The notes: generated by a model from the letters alone, not told the origin. Positions 26,572 through 36,449 are shown, counted from the stretch's first letter. The stretch is 64,000 nt of DNA from JANRIG01 sp033765235 (GCA_033765235.1 JANRIG010000020.1:248001-312000); one strand, 5' to 3'. Program-made: numbers and translations.

Positions 26572-26949
26572 ATGAGTTGGATATATTTAATATTAGCATC
26601 ACTTATGGAAATATGTTGGGTGTTTTCGCTCAAGTATCTCAACTTTGAGCAAATAAGGCAAATAAACCTGCTTGCACTCCGTACCGACTATGCAAAACTT
26701 ACTTCACTCTTGCCGTTGGCAGGTTATATAGTGTTTGGATTGTCAAATGTATTTCTTTTTTCTAACGCCATCAAAGAAATAAATATTGGTATAGGCTTTG
26801 CAGTATGGATGTCACTCGCTATGGCGGGCACCTTTATAATGGATGCAATCATATTTAAACAATCATATTCTCTCATGCAATTAGTGAGCATAGCACTCAT
26901 CACCATAGGTGTGGCAGGGCTTAAATATTTTACACCACCAAATGAATAA
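26572..26949 (+). CDS. Small multidrug resistance (SMR) family transporter
   Basis: A four-helix SMR protein of 125 residues that works as an antiparallel dimer driven by proton exchange. The essential membrane Glu is at residue 13 in ASLMEICWVFSLKYLNF; the W-x-x-x-L-K-Y pattern is closer to the SugE/Gdx guanidinium-exporter branch than to EmrE. The ATG at 26572 (MSWIYLILASLME) fits the family; an upstream in-frame ATG at 26506 lies inside the PorT-like gene. Later helices include GIGFAVWMSLAMAGTF. Loop 1 seems slightly long. Substrate assignment to guanidinium versus drugs is not possible here. Confidence 0.9.
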   Translation: MSWIYLILASLMEICWVFSLKYLNFEQIRQINLLALRTDYAKLTSLLPLAGYIVFGLSNVFLFSNAIKEINIGIGFAVWMSLAMAGTFIMDAIIFKQSYSLMQLVSIALITIGVAGLKYFTPPNE

Positions 26950-27448
26950 ATTAATATTTATCATATTCTTTATCAATTATTTCCATCTATATGCTCCACA
27001 CTAAACCAATATATTTTATATCACCAATAGTGAGGACAATGACAATCAGTATTATAATTTATTTCTATATACCAAAAATAAATCCGTGTTTATAGTTTCG
27101 TTTTTACTCATGCCGTAAGGCACGTTTTTAAAAAGCCGACTTGTAAATCATTCGCACATCCTCCGCTGACTACGTCCCTAAAATGCTTTAATGCCTTATT
27201 TTAAATACTGGGAATAATTTTACTCCTAATCATTTACAAAACTAATATCACTTATATTGCCATTTTTGTAAAAAATTAACCCTTAGAATCAGAAAATTGA
27301 TTTTTTTAGGGCTTATTCCCATTTCTTTTTCACAATTTCTTATCTCATTACTAATCACAATATAAAGTTAATTTTCTTAATATTAATCAATAAAATATTA
27401 TTATAATACAACTCTATATATTTTATTTACACAAAAATATATAATATC
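26950..27448. other. Intergenic region, about 500 bases, no gene seen
   Basis: AT-rich throughout except for a patch near 27105-27185 of more balanced composition, which contains a weak inverted repeat (CGTTTTTAAAAAGCCG region). No open frame, RNA fold or exact -7 box was found. The less AT-rich patch could be the remnant of a gene or a mobile element. The region must hold the promoter of the GH3 glycosidase downstream. Confidence 0.4.
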
Positions 27449-30079
27449 ATGTGTTATAAAACAATACCATCTTTGTGCTGCTTATTGCTGATAATCAACG
27501 CATTTTCACAAAATAATACCATTAACAAATATTCATGGGGCTATGACAATGCATTGGAAACAAGAATAAACAGCCTTATGAGCAAGCTCACAATTAAAGA
27601 AAAAGTAGAACTGCTGGTGCATGGAGGCGATACCTCCCGCATGGGCGATGTATCCTGCGGATTGTTGGGCTTTATGAACAACGCACTTACCCCAAAACTT
27701 GCCGCTCAGCAATATTACTATTTGGCTAAATATATGAAAACAAAAACCAAATATGGCATAGTAGCCTTACGTGAAGCAGAAGGCATATTTGCCTACATGG
27801 GCAATGGAGGCACTGCCTTTCCTCAACCCTTAGCTCAGGCTGCAGCTTGGGATACAGACATAGTAGCAAGTGTAGCCGGTGTAGTAGGTGCCGAAATGGC
27901 AAGCAGAGGCGTAAACTTAGTTTTGTCACCTGTGCTCAACATGGGCAGAGACCCACGCTGGGGGCGCACAGGTGAAACCTACGGTGAAGATCCCTATTTG
28001 GTATCGCGCATGGGAGTGAGTTATATCAAAACTATACAAAATCTTGGCATGGCTACCACCATTAAGCACTTTGCAGGCAACACTGGCCACGATGGTAAAT
28101 TTGGCGCAGCAGTGTTCTACTCCGAAAGGTACTATCGCGAATTTGAGTTTCCACCCTACGAGGCAGCCATAAAGGAGGGCAAAGCACAAGCCGTAATGAT
28201 GGCATACAACACCGGCGATGCCATCCCTTTTGTGTATAATGAATGGATGATGAAAAAATACCTTAAAGGTGAGCTCGGATTTGACGGAATAATATTTTCT
28301 GATGGCGGTGGGTTGAAATTAGTAAAAGAAGCCTATGGGGTAGATACCTCATATGAACAAATAGCAGCTCGGTGCATCAATGCAGGTTGTGACCTGGGGC
28401 TCGACGATGCCAAATATTACAGAGAAGGCTTACTCAAAGCTAATGAAATGGGGCTGGTGTCTGAGGCCACTATCAATGATGCGGTGAGGCGCATGCTACG
28501 GGTAATGCTAAGAAGCGGTGCATCAGACGACCCTCTGCCAGACCCTAATTATGCTGAAAAAATCAACGATTGCGAAGCACATAGAAAAATAGCCCTTGAG
28601 GTGTCAAAAAAGTGTATGGTGTTGCTCAAAAATGATAAAAACACATTGCCATTCAGCAAAAATATCAAAAATATATTGGTAGCAGGTCCATTGGCAAATA
28701 AGCTTCTTGTAAACCACTACGGCGGTTGGGGGCGCAAAGAAGTCACGGTGCTGGAAGGGGTAAAAAATCTCTTGCCCAATGCCAATGTAAAGTATGTGAA
28801 AGGGGCTGAAGTAGGTTATGCATATTATCCTACCATACCAAACTCCGTTTTTTATTATGAAAAAGACGGAAAACTGGTGCAGGGTTTGCTTGCAGAATAT
28901 TATACGAATAAAGACTTGGCCGGCACACCCAAAATGGTGCAAACAGACCCAAACATTGACTTTGATTGGGCACTTGGCGCACCCACAGGTTTTGAGCCCG
29001 ACAATTTCAGTGTAAAATGGAAAGGCAAATTCAAAGCACCTTTCACGGGTATGTACCAGTTTGGCGTGCATGCAGACGACGGGCTCACCCTGTATATCAA
29101 TGACATGATGATGATAGACATGAGATATGGACCTAAAAATTTTATCTTTGTAGACCGTTGTGAGATATACCTTGAAAAAGGCAAAGAGTATAGCATCCAA
29201 GCAGAATTTCGTGAAAATGGGGGCAAAGCTTTTTGCAAGCTCGGCTGGAATGCAGACCTCTATGCCCAAATACCCGAAGCTGTGTCTGCTGCCTCACAAA
29301 GCGATGCCATCATAGTAGTAGTAGGTATGTTTGACAACGAAAACGGCGACCGTGCCATGCTCAACCTTGACCCTGCTCAAGAAAAACTAATAGCTGCACT
29401 TGCAGCTACAGGCAAGCCCATAGTAGTAGTGCTCCAGACAGGCACTGTGCTCACCATGCGCAACTGGATATATAATGTACCTGCTGTGCTTATGGCTTGG
29501 TACCCGGGCGAAGAAGGGGGCAATGCTATAGCTCAGACTATTTTTGGCGACAATAACCCTTCGGGCAAATTGCCCATTACCATACCCAAAGAAACAGGAC
29601 AAGTACCCCTCACATACAACAGTTTTCCGGGCAAAGATACGCGCCCTGTAGACAGAGGATTAGATGAATTTTTTGATGTAGGCAATGCACCTTTGTACCC
29701 ATTCGGATATGGCTTGAGCTACACTACCTACAGCTATGCCAACTTCAAGGTATCAAAATCACTATTTAGTATTAATGACAGTATATCCTTCACTTTTGAC
29801 CTCACCAATACCGGAAAAGTAACCGGCGATGAGATAACTCAGCTGTACGCACATGACCTGTATGCCAGCATATCAAGACCTTTGAAAGAACTCAAATCAT
29901 ACAAAAAAACAACCTTGAAACCCGGCGAAAAGAAAACTGTGAAAATATCCATAGCTGCATCGCAACTTATGTTTTATGACATAAATATGAAAAAAGTGCT
30001 CGAACCCGGCGACTTTGAGATTATGATAGGAGCAAGTTCAGATGACATAAAGTACAAAACAATCATCACGGCTAAGTAA
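27449..30079 (+). CDS. Secreted glycoside hydrolase family 3 (beta-glucosidase type) with PA14 insert
   Basis: This is a GH3 enzyme of 876 residues. A signal peptide (CCLLLIINAFSQ) sends it to the periplasm or surface. The TIM-barrel domain shows DPRWGRTGETYGEDP (168-182), KHFAGN (206-211) and the nucleophile segment GFDGIIFSDGGG, with Asp285 as the likely nucleophile. A PA14 sugar-binding domain (about 476-602, starting GLLAEYYTNKDLAG) is inserted into the second alpha/beta domain, as in KmBglI-type enzymes. The C-terminal Fn3-like domain spans about 780-870. It probably cleaves beta-linked gluco- or xylo-oligosaccharides. It stands alone, without SusC/SusD partners, so it is not in a classical polysaccharide utilisation locus. 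Confidence 0.92.
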   Translation: MCYKTIPSLCCLLLIINAFSQNNTINKYSWGYDNALETRINSLMSKLTIKEKVELLVHGGDTSRMGDVSCGLLGFMNNALTPKLAAQQYYYLAKYMKTKTKYGIVALREAEGIFAYMGNGGTAFPQPLAQAAAWDTDIVASVAGVVGAEMASRGVNLVLSPVLNMGRDPRWGRTGETYGEDPYLVSRMGVSYIKTIQNLGMATTIKHFAGNTGHDGKFGAAVFYSERYYREFEFPPYEAAIKEGKAQAVMMAYNTGDAIPFVYNEWMMKKYLKGELGFDGIIFSDGGGLKLVKEAYGVDTSYEQIAARCINAGCDLGLDDAKYYREGLLKANEMGLVSEATINDAVRRMLRVMLRSGASDDPLPDPNYAEKINDCEAHRKIALEVSKKCMVLLKNDKNTLPFSKNIKNILVAGPLANKLLVNHYGGWGRKEVTVLEGVKNLLPNANVKYVKGAEVGYAYYPTIPNSVFYYEKDGKLVQGLLAEYYTNKDLAGTPKMVQTDPNIDFDWALGAPTGFEPDNFSVKWKGKFKAPFTGMYQFGVHADDGLTLYINDMMMIDMRYGPKNFIFVDRCEIYLEKGKEYSIQAEFRENGGKAFCKLGWNADLYAQIPEAVSAASQSDAIIVVVGMFDNENGDRAMLNLDPAQEKLIAALAATGKPIVVVLQTGTVLTMRNWIYNVPAVLMAWYPGEEGGNAIAQTIFGDNNPSGKLPITIPKETGQVPLTYNSFPGKDTRPVDRGLDEFFDVGNAPLYPFGYGLSYTTYSYANFKVSKSLFSINDSISFTFDLTNTGKVTGDEITQLYAHDLYASISRPLKELKSYKKTTLKPGEKKTVKISIAASQLMFYDINMKKVLEPGDFEIMIGASSDDIKYKTIITAK

Positions 30080-30265
30080 TATATCTTAATTGATAGCTGA
30101 CATACAGCCACAACACTGCCTCAAATGCTTAGTGCAAGAAAAGGTAGCTGAAAACCTAAAGACTGTAAAAAAGTAACCTATCTGTGTAAATTGCTGTAAA
30201 ACCATATGACCTTGATTGCAGCATGAAGGTTGTGAATAATACATACCGTAAGTTACTTCACATTT

Positions 30266-31450
30266 TTATAGGAGAGATTTCAGCAATAGCCCAATTAAAG
30301 CTGCTCCAAGTATAATGTATGGTTCTTGAATTTTTTTTACATAAACCAATGCCAATATAGCTGCCGAGGCTATCAAAGCTGTGGCAATGTCTGTAATGCT
30401 GCGGGTACCAATAATGAACACCGAACCCACCAATGCTCCGATAACTGCTGCAGTAATGCCGTCAACAAAAGCTTTGATGCTCTTATTGGTCGCTATTTTT
30501 TTGAAGTGTGGAGCAGGAATCACAGTAAGCAAATAACATGGCAGAAAAGTAGCTAATGCAGCCACGCAAGCCCCGGGGAATCCTGCAACTAAATATCCGA
30601 TGAACCCAACTGTGATGACTACAGGTCCGGGTGTGATCATAGCCACTGCTACAGCATCTACAAATTGCTTCTCGCTGAGCCAATGAAACTCATTTACCAC
30701 TCCTCCATGCAAAAATGGCACCACAGCAAGCCCACTTCCAAAAACAAAAACGCCTGCCTTTGTAAAAAACCAAGCTATTTGCCCGAGTACTCCCCACTCA
30801 AATTGCCAAAATCCAATGCCTGCAAGCAATACTACACACGCTGCCGAAGATTTTATTACCCATTTGGGTGGTGCTTTTACCAACATATAAATAATACCTG
30901 CTGCTATAAAAAGCAATACCTGCTCTGCCTGTGTGATGATAGTGACTGCTACTGCTGTGAAATAAAACACCCATAACAACCATTTTTGGTTAAACTCTTC
31001 AAAATTTAATTTACTCACGGTTTTTATAGTGAGTTTGTAACTACTCATGGCTATGATACCGATTACAGCTGCCCCCACTCCATAAAATACTGCTTGCATC
31101 CATGCGAGTCCGCCAAAAAGTTTGTAGGTAATACCAATTATCACAACCATGATAAAAGAGGGAAGTACAAAAGCCAGTCCACAAAGTGTAGCACCTATTA
31201 CACGATAATGAACGAAGCCCAAATAAATTCCAAGTTGTGCTGCAAGTGGCCCCGGCGAAAGTTGAGCAAGTGCAAGACCTTCCTTATAATCGTCATCAGA
31301 TATCCACTTGCGCTGTTCTACCAAATCGCGGTGCATGTATCCCACCAAAGCTACCGGTCCGCCAAAACCTGCATAACCAAGTTTTAGAAAATATAAAACA
31401 AGCTGTCTTAAAGTATATGTGGGGCTGGAAAGGGCTTTATCAATGCTCAT
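30266..31450 (-). CDS. chrA: Chromate transporter family protein (two-domain, CHR)
   Basis: A polytopic protein of 394 residues made of two homologous CHR domains, the long-chain form. The first half has FLKLGYAGFGGPVALVGYMH and AQLSPGPLAAQLGIYLG; the second repeats the pattern with FFTKAGVFVFGSGLAVVPFLH and AMITPGPVVITVGFIGYLVAG. Members export chromate by proton antiport in resistant bacteria, but many homologues are of unproven role. It is monocistronic with a promoter box at 31494-31501 and long AT-rich flanks, so it may be accessory. Confidence is high on family, moderate on substrate. Confidence 0.93.
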   Translation of the reverse strand: MSIDKALSSPTYTLRQLVLYFLKLGYAGFGGPVALVGYMHRDLVEQRKWISDDDYKEGLALAQLSPGPLAAQLGIYLGFVHYRVIGATLCGLAFVLPSFIMVVIIGITYKLFGGLAWMQAVFYGVGAAVIGIIAMSSYKLTIKTVSKLNFEEFNQKWLLWVFYFTAVAVTIITQAEQVLLFIAAGIIYMLVKAPPKWVIKSSAACVVLLAGIGFWQFEWGVLGQIAWFFTKAGVFVFGSGLAVVPFLHGGVVNEFHWLSEKQFVDAVAVAMITPGPVVITVGFIGYLVAGFPGACVAALATFLPCYLLTVIPAPHFKKIATNKSIKAFVDGITAAVIGALVGSVFIIGTRSITDIATALIASAAILALVYVKKIQEPYIILGAALIGLLLKSLL

Positions 31451-31963
31451 AGAATGGCCATAATTTTTCTCTGCTTAGCTAATATACGCGTAACAAATCT
31501 ACTATTTTCCAAAGTTTCAAACTGCAATAATACAAAATTAATAAATCACTTAATTCTAAAATATGTATCATTTACCTAGTAAAAATATCATTTTTGAAAT
31601 ACAGGCTCAATAATGCTGATGATGAAAGAGGAAATGTATGAACCGCATGACTAACCTGAATTACAAAAAAAACACACTGTAAAAATCTTCAGTTTAGCGT
31701 CAGCGTACTACTATGTAGGATATTTATGTTTAACCACTCTATACTATGCATTAATACACATTGGATAGTATTTTATAATTATTTGCTCTGAGTTTAAAAT
31801 TTAACATGATTTTAAATAATAATACTAAAATTGATAAACATAGTATAAAATATTAACATTAAATTGTAAAATAATATTAATAATATAAAAATATGCTTAA
31901 AATATTGACATGTATTTACAAATTTATTATCTTTAAATAATATAAAATTAATCCTCAAATATT
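31451..31963. other. Intergenic region, about 510 bases, very AT-rich
   Basis: Apart from the chrA promoter candidate at its left end I see no gene, hairpin or array. From about 31780 the sequence is almost only A and T, which would make it easily melted or curved DNA upstream of the amine oxidase gene. Confidence 0.4.
31494..31501 (-). promoter_or_regulatory. Promoter (-33 TTTG, -7 TAnnTTTG) for chrA
   Basis: The minus strand reads TAGATTTG, exact to the -7 consensus, with a TTTG element 16 bases upstream on the same strand. Start of transcription would be about 37 bases before the chrA ATG. Confidence 0.55.
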
Positions 31964-33904
31964 ATGATAAATGATATATTAACATCGCAAGAAGTATCTC
32001 ACCCTTTGGCTCCATTATCTGCATTTGAAATAGGCAAAGTAGTAGATGTAATTAAATATAATAAAAATTTTACCCCAACATTCAGATTTATTTCTATAGT
32101 ATTAAAAGAACCATCAAAATCGGTTGTGAAATCTTTCAAATCCGGAGATGAGATAACAAGAGAAGCATTTATTGTGTTATTTGACAATGCTAATAATGCT
32201 TGTTATGAGGTAATTGTCAATATAAACAATGCCTTTGTAAGCTCATGGGAGCACATACCCGGAGTACAGCCAACCATGTCTGCAGATGAGCAAATTGAAT
32301 GCGAAAAAGCAGTAATGGAAAGTCAATTGTTCAAAGAAGCATTGGCAAAATATGGGATTACAGACATGAATTTGCTCATGGTAGATATATGGAGCGCAGG
32401 TAATTATGGGCAAAAAGAAGAATCTACCATGCGATTAGCAAGGCCATTATGTTTTTTAAGGAGTGAGCCCGGAGATAATGGATATGCCCGGCCTATAGAA
32501 GGGCTAAAACCCGTAGTAGATTTAAATACTATGCAAGTAATAAGAGTAGAAGACTATGGTAAGTGGCCTATGCCAACCCAATCAGGGAATTATGCACTAC
32601 CATTTGTGGGTAAATTTAGAAAAGATATCAAACCTATAGAAATCACTCAGCCCGAAGGGCCGAGTTTTACGGTAAAAGGGCATGAAATAAGCTGGCAAAA
32701 ATGGAATTTTGTAATAGGCTTTAATTCGCGCGAAGGACTTACAATTCACCACCTTAATTATGATGATGAAGGCAAAAAAAGATCAATTCTATATCGAGCT
32801 TCGCTTTCTGAAATGGTGGTACCTTATGGAGACCCTACTGATACACAAAAAAGAAAAAATGCATTTGATTCCGGGGAATATGGTATGGGTATGTGTGCCA
32901 ACAGCTTAGAGCTGGGCTGTGATTGTGTAGGATATATACAATATTTTGATGCCCACCTTACCAATAGCAGGGGTGAACCATTTACTATCAAAAATGCCAT
33001 TTGCATGCACGAAGAAGATTATGGAATATTATGGAAGCATACTGACAGGAGAATAGGTGTACCTGAAGTAAGACGCTCCAGAAGATTAGTAATTTCTTCT
33101 GTATCAACTGTAGAAAATTATGAATATGGCTTTTTTTGGTACTTATATCAGGATGGAAACATACAATTTGAAATAAAATTGACCGGAATATTATCACTGG
33201 GAGCATACCACCCGGGTCAAACACCAAAATACGGCAATTTGATAGCACCCCAATTATATGCGCCCAATCATCAACATTTTTTTAATATAAGGCTTGATTT
33301 TGATATTGACGGCGAAAATAATACTGTATATCAAGTAGATATAGTGCCTGATGAAATTGATGAAAATAATCCATTCGAAAATGCATTTTATGCCAAAGCC
33401 ACCCCTCTTGAAACAGAAAGTAAAGCACTCGGCAAATTAAATTTAGAGACAGGCAGATATTGGAAAATAGTAAATGAAAATGTAAAAAATCATGTGGGCG
33501 ATGCTGTAGGATATAAATTTATAGCGGGCGACAATTGTGTGCCATTTGCCTCTAAAAATTCGAGTTGGAGAAAAAGGGCAGGTTTTGTAGAAAACCATGT
33601 GTGGGTGACACCTTTAGATGAAAAAGAATTATTTGCAGCCGGTGATTATCCTAACCAACATATAGGCGGGGATGGACTGATAAAGTGGATACAAAAAGAT
33701 AGAGAAATCAGAAATAAAGATATTGTATTTTGGTACACTATGGGGCACAACCACATTCCCAGACCGGAAGACTATCCTGTGATGCCTACAGCATATATCG
33801 GATTTTTATTAAAACCTTTGGGTTTTTTCAGTCAAAATCCGGCTAATGATGTGCCCCCTTCTAATAAAATACATAAATCTGAAAATTCTGCTTGCTGTAA
33901 TTAA
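31964..33904 (+). CDS. Copper-containing primary-amine oxidase
   Basis: A topaquinone amine oxidase of 646 residues, converting primary amines to aldehydes with release of ammonia and hydrogen peroxide. All key residues are visible. The catalytic base is Asp302 in AFDSGEYGMG. The TPQ precursor is Tyr386 in the N-Y-E-Y motif. The copper ligands are His436 and His438 in NHQHFF, and the third is probably His597 in GHNHIPRPEDYPVMP. Length matches the bacterial enzymes (Arthrobacter type). No signal peptide is present, so it is predicted cytoplasmic. The C-terminus ends in a Ser/Cys tail (ENSACCN). Such enzymes are infrequent in Bacteroidota, and the gene lies between AT-rich gaps; lateral acquisition is possible but not shown. 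Confidence 0.93.
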   Translation: MINDILTSQEVSHPLAPLSAFEIGKVVDVIKYNKNFTPTFRFISIVLKEPSKSVVKSFKSGDEITREAFIVLFDNANNACYEVIVNINNAFVSSWEHIPGVQPTMSADEQIECEKAVMESQLFKEALAKYGITDMNLLMVDIWSAGNYGQKEESTMRLARPLCFLRSEPGDNGYARPIEGLKPVVDLNTMQVIRVEDYGKWPMPTQSGNYALPFVGKFRKDIKPIEITQPEGPSFTVKGHEISWQKWNFVIGFNSREGLTIHHLNYDDEGKKRSILYRASLSEMVVPYGDPTDTQKRKNAFDSGEYGMGMCANSLELGCDCVGYIQYFDAHLTNSRGEPFTIKNAICMHEEDYGILWKHTDRRIGVPEVRRSRRLVISSVSTVENYEYGFFWYLYQDGNIQFEIKLTGILSLGAYHPGQTPKYGNLIAPQLYAPNHQHFFNIRLDFDIDGENNTVYQVDIVPDEIDENNPFENAFYAKATPLETESKALGKLNLETGRYWKIVNENVKNHVGDAVGYKFIAGDNCVPFASKNSSWRKRAGFVENHVWVTPLDEKELFAAGDYPNQHIGGDGLIKWIQKDREIRNKDIVFWYTMGHNHIPRPEDYPVMPTAYIGFLLKPLGFFSQNPANDVPPSNKIHKSENSACCN

Positions 33905-33927
33905 TTCAAAACATACAATATGATTTT

Positions 33928-34338
33928 ATGATTAAAGTATTCAGGAATATTTTGCCATACGGAATCACTTCGTCTATATCCATGTTGTTGGGTACAATAG
34001 TTGCATTTATGCCCAAGTGTATGTTTTGTTGGGCTGCTTATGCAAGCCTTTTGAGTTCTATTGGGATATCAAGTTTGTCATTTGTACCTTGGCTTATGCC
34101 TGCTATATTGGTGTTATTTACTTTAAATGCATTTGCAATCGTTAAAATGTCTATTGACAGAAATGTATCACTACAGATAATATTGAACATTGCAGGAGTG
34201 TGCTTGATGCTTATTAACAGATTTTTGTGGGATTTAAAAATTTTCATTTATATAGGATTGGCATTGATGGTTATCTCTTCAACATGGCAATTAATATCAG
34301 GCAAAAAAATTTGCAATTATTCATTAAAAACACCATGA
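33928..34338 (+). CDS. Small CxxC membrane protein of unknown function
   Basis: A 136-residue protein with about four membrane helices and a Cys31-x-x-Cys34 motif (MPKCMFCWAAYA) at the end of the first helix. Overall plan and motif position recall MerC-like or other small metal/thiol membrane proteins, but I cannot assign it to a family. It starts 23 bases after the copper amine oxidase on the same strand, so the two are likely co-transcribed. A copper-handling role to serve the oxidase would be attractive, yet rests on position and the two cysteines alone. A symmetrical hairpin follows 20 bases downstream. Confidence 0.65.
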   Translation: MIKVFRNILPYGITSSISMLLGTIVAFMPKCMFCWAAYASLLSSIGISSLSFVPWLMPAILVLFTLNAFAIVKMSIDRNVSLQIILNIAGVCLMLINRFLWDLKIFIYIGLALMVISSTWQLISGKKICNYSLKTP

Positions 34339-34358
34339 TTTTAGATAATCTCAACATT

Positions 34359-34382
34359 ATTTCGGGAGTTTGCTCCCGAAAT
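34359..34382. terminator. Symmetrical hairpin between convergent genes
   Basis: A perfect 10-bp stem (ATTTCGGGAG at 34359-34368, CTCCCGAAAT at 34373-34382) with a TTTG loop, in the convergent gap between the CxxC membrane protein and the FKBP gene. There is only a short T stretch afterwards, so efficiency is uncertain. Confidence 0.5.
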
Positions 34383-34473
34383 CTTTAACCGTAAAGTCAG
34401 AAAACTGACACCACAGCAAGACTTTACAGTTGTTATCAGCGAGATATAAAGACCAGAGACGGTCAATACACGT

Positions 34474-35391
34474 CTATTTTGCTATTTTCACCATTTCCAC
34501 ATCAAACACCAATACGGAGTTGGCAGGTATTTTTTCGCCCATGGGCATAGGTCCGTAGCCAATAGGCGAAGGGATGTATAATTTGCCTTTGGAACCTTGG
34601 TTAAAGTATGACAGACCTTCGTCCCAGCCGGGTATCACCATGCCTGTTCCCAGTTTGAAGTTGAGTGGGTCTTTGCCCTCAGATGAGTCAAATACTGAAC
34701 CGTTTAGCAAGCTGCCTTTGTAGTTTACAAATATATTGTCGCCGGAGGTAGCATTTTTGCCTTTGCCGGGTTTAGTAATGATGTAGTACAATCCTGAGTT
34801 TGTTTTGGTGGCTTTGATACCGTTTTGTTGCAGATAGTCTGTTATCAACTTGTCATCCACTACTTTTTGTGCCTCTGCCTGTGCCTCCATCATTTTGCGG
34901 CGCTCTTCCATGGCTTTGCGTTGCTCTTCTTCAAAAGTGGTACGGTCTTGAATTTTTAATATTTTCATGGTGAATGTGATCATACTGCCTGTATCAATAA
35001 ATGCAGGCATAGGTGCCATAAATGTTTTGCGAAACAGTGAGTCGGCACTCATTTTGAATACGGCACTGTCTCCTACCGACAGCATGGCCAAGCCCTCTTC
35101 TAAGCCACCTTTGAAACTTGGCTCTTGCACCATTACAGATATAGGCATACCGTCTTTCCATGTATTGCGCAGCATACTGTCGGGCTGAGAGGTGTTATTG
35201 GTTTTGTATGAAAAGTGCAGCGTTACAAAGTCGCCTACTTTGGCATTGGTACCGGCAGTGTCTTTGTAAAAATAGTACATGAGCCCTGTGTCAGATTTTT
35301 TGTAATCTGCTTCGCCCGATTTGTTGCAAGCTGTATAAAGCAGCAATGCTGATATGATAAATATTAAAAATGATTTTTTGAAAGATGGCAT
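34474..35391 (-). CDS. FKBP-type peptidyl-prolyl isomerase lipoprotein (two FKBP domains)
   Basis: A lipoprotein of 305 residues: the signal sequence ends in the lipobox LLYTAC with Cys22. Two FKBP-like domains follow. The first (about 50-150) is divergent, with a GGLEEGLAMLSVGDSAVFKM segment. The second (about 190-305) is canonical, with VNYKGSLLNGSVFDSS, IPGWDEGLSYFNQGSKGKL and IPSPIGYG. The two are joined by a Glu/Met-rich helix (FEEEQRKAMEERRKMMEAQ). It should fold or hold proteins at the envelope. It is last in the operon aroA-nrnA-FKBP, 20 bases after nrnA. Confidence 0.93.
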   Translation of the reverse strand: MPSFKKSFLIFIISALLLYTACNKSGEADYKKSDTGLMYYFYKDTAGTNAKVGDFVTLHFSYKTNNTSQPDSMLRNTWKDGMPISVMVQEPSFKGGLEEGLAMLSVGDSAVFKMSADSLFRKTFMAPMPAFIDTGSMITFTMKILKIQDRTTFEEEQRKAMEERRKMMEAQAEAQKVVDDKLITDYLQQNGIKATKTNSGLYYIITKPGKGKNATSGDNIFVNYKGSLLNGSVFDSSEGKDPLNFKLGTGMVIPGWDEGLSYFNQGSKGKLYIPSPIGYGPMPMGEKIPANSVLVFDVEMVKIAK

Positions 35392-35411
35392 GATTATTAA
35401 TAGATTAAGGG

Positions 35412-36449
35412 TTAATTATATTCTGATTGCAATTCTTTTTGATGCATGGGCAGCAAAGATAAAAATTTATTTACAGTTTGTTCTAAAGAAAGTATTGATT
35501 TTCCGCCGGCAGCATTTTTGTGACCGCCACCCTCGAAGTGCATATGAGCAAAATTATTGACCGAAAAGTCTCCCGAAGAGCGAAAAGACAGCTTCACCAT
35601 ATCTTCGCGCTCTATAATGATGGCAGCAAAATATACATGCTCTATTGATAATGCATAATTTACAAGTCCTTCAGTATCGCCTGTTTGCGAATTATATTTT
35701 TTCAGTTCTTCGCTATTTATCACTATATATGCGGTATGGTATTGGGGCAATACATATAGCTTATGCGCCAATGAATATCCTAAAAATCTTAATTTTTCTT
35801 CTGTATTGTTGTCATACACCAGCCTGTGTATCTTGGAGTTGTCTACCCCTAATGCTATCAATTCGGCAATGATGAGGTGTACTTTTTTGGATGTGGACGG
35901 AAATCTGAAAGAGCCTGTATCTGTCATGATACCTGCATAAATACATTCGCCAATGGGCATATTTATTTTATCTTTTCCGGATAGCAGCACTATAAGGTCA
36001 TAAATAAGCTCACAAGTGGCGGCGGCATGGTGGTCCCAAAGGGTAAAATGGGCTTTTATCTCGGGGTCTAAGTGGTGGTCTATGAGCACTTTGCGGGCAT
36101 TGGATTTGGCTACGGGCTCGTGCATATCCTTTATTCTTTCATAGTTGCCAAAGTCGAGGCAGAATATCAAGTCTGCTTCATCAATGAGTTGCAAGCATTT
36201 TTTTTGAGTATAAGTATCATTCTCAAAGTTAAGCACTTTGTCATTGCCCACCATCCATTGTATAAATTTGGGATAGTCTGTGGGGGTAATTACAGATACA
36301 TGATGCCCATACTGCAGCAAAAAATTATACAATGCCAATGAAGATCCTAATGCATCTGCATCAGGCTTTTGGTGAGTAGTAATGACTATATTAATAGCAT
36401 GACCAAGAATTAATGATTTGAGAGCATCAATATTCTCTTGCATATACAA
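35412..36449 (-). CDS. nrnA: Bifunctional oligoribonuclease / PAP phosphatase (NrnA)
   Basis: A DHH-DHHA1 phosphoesterase of 345 residues. NrnA degrades short RNAs and, in many species, 3'-phosphoadenosine 5'-phosphate. Metal-binding motifs are visible: TTHQKPDADALGSS, FCLDFGNYERI, and DHH in VLIDHHLDPE. The DHHA1 domain near the C-terminus carries VKLSFRSSGDFSVN and FEGGGHKNAAGG, the substrate-binding GGGH segment. The ATG at 36443 two codons in is an alternative start. It lies between aroA (52 bases upstream) and the FKBP lipoprotein. Confidence 0.93.
   Translation of the reverse strand: MYMQENIDALKSLILGHAINIVITTHQKPDADALGSSLALYNFLLQYGHHVSVITPTDYPKFIQWMVGNDKVLNFENDTYTQKKCLQLIDEADLIFCLDFGNYERIKDMHEPVAKSNARKVLIDHHLDPEIKAHFTLWDHHAAATCELIYDLIVLLSGKDKINMPIGECIYAGIMTDTGSFRFPSTSKKVHLIIAELIALGVDNSKIHRLVYDNNTEEKLRFLGYSLAHKLYVLPQYHTAYIVINSEELKKYNSQTGDTEGLVNYALSIEHVYFAAIIIEREDMVKLSFRSSGDFSVNNFAHMHFEGGGHKNAAGGKSILSLEQTVNKFLSLLPMHQKELQSEYN

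Noticed and set aside
28604..29269. Minus-strand frame of 221 residues inside the GH3 gene
   Set aside because: Antisense to well-conserved PA14 and GH3 sequence and with no recognisable domain.
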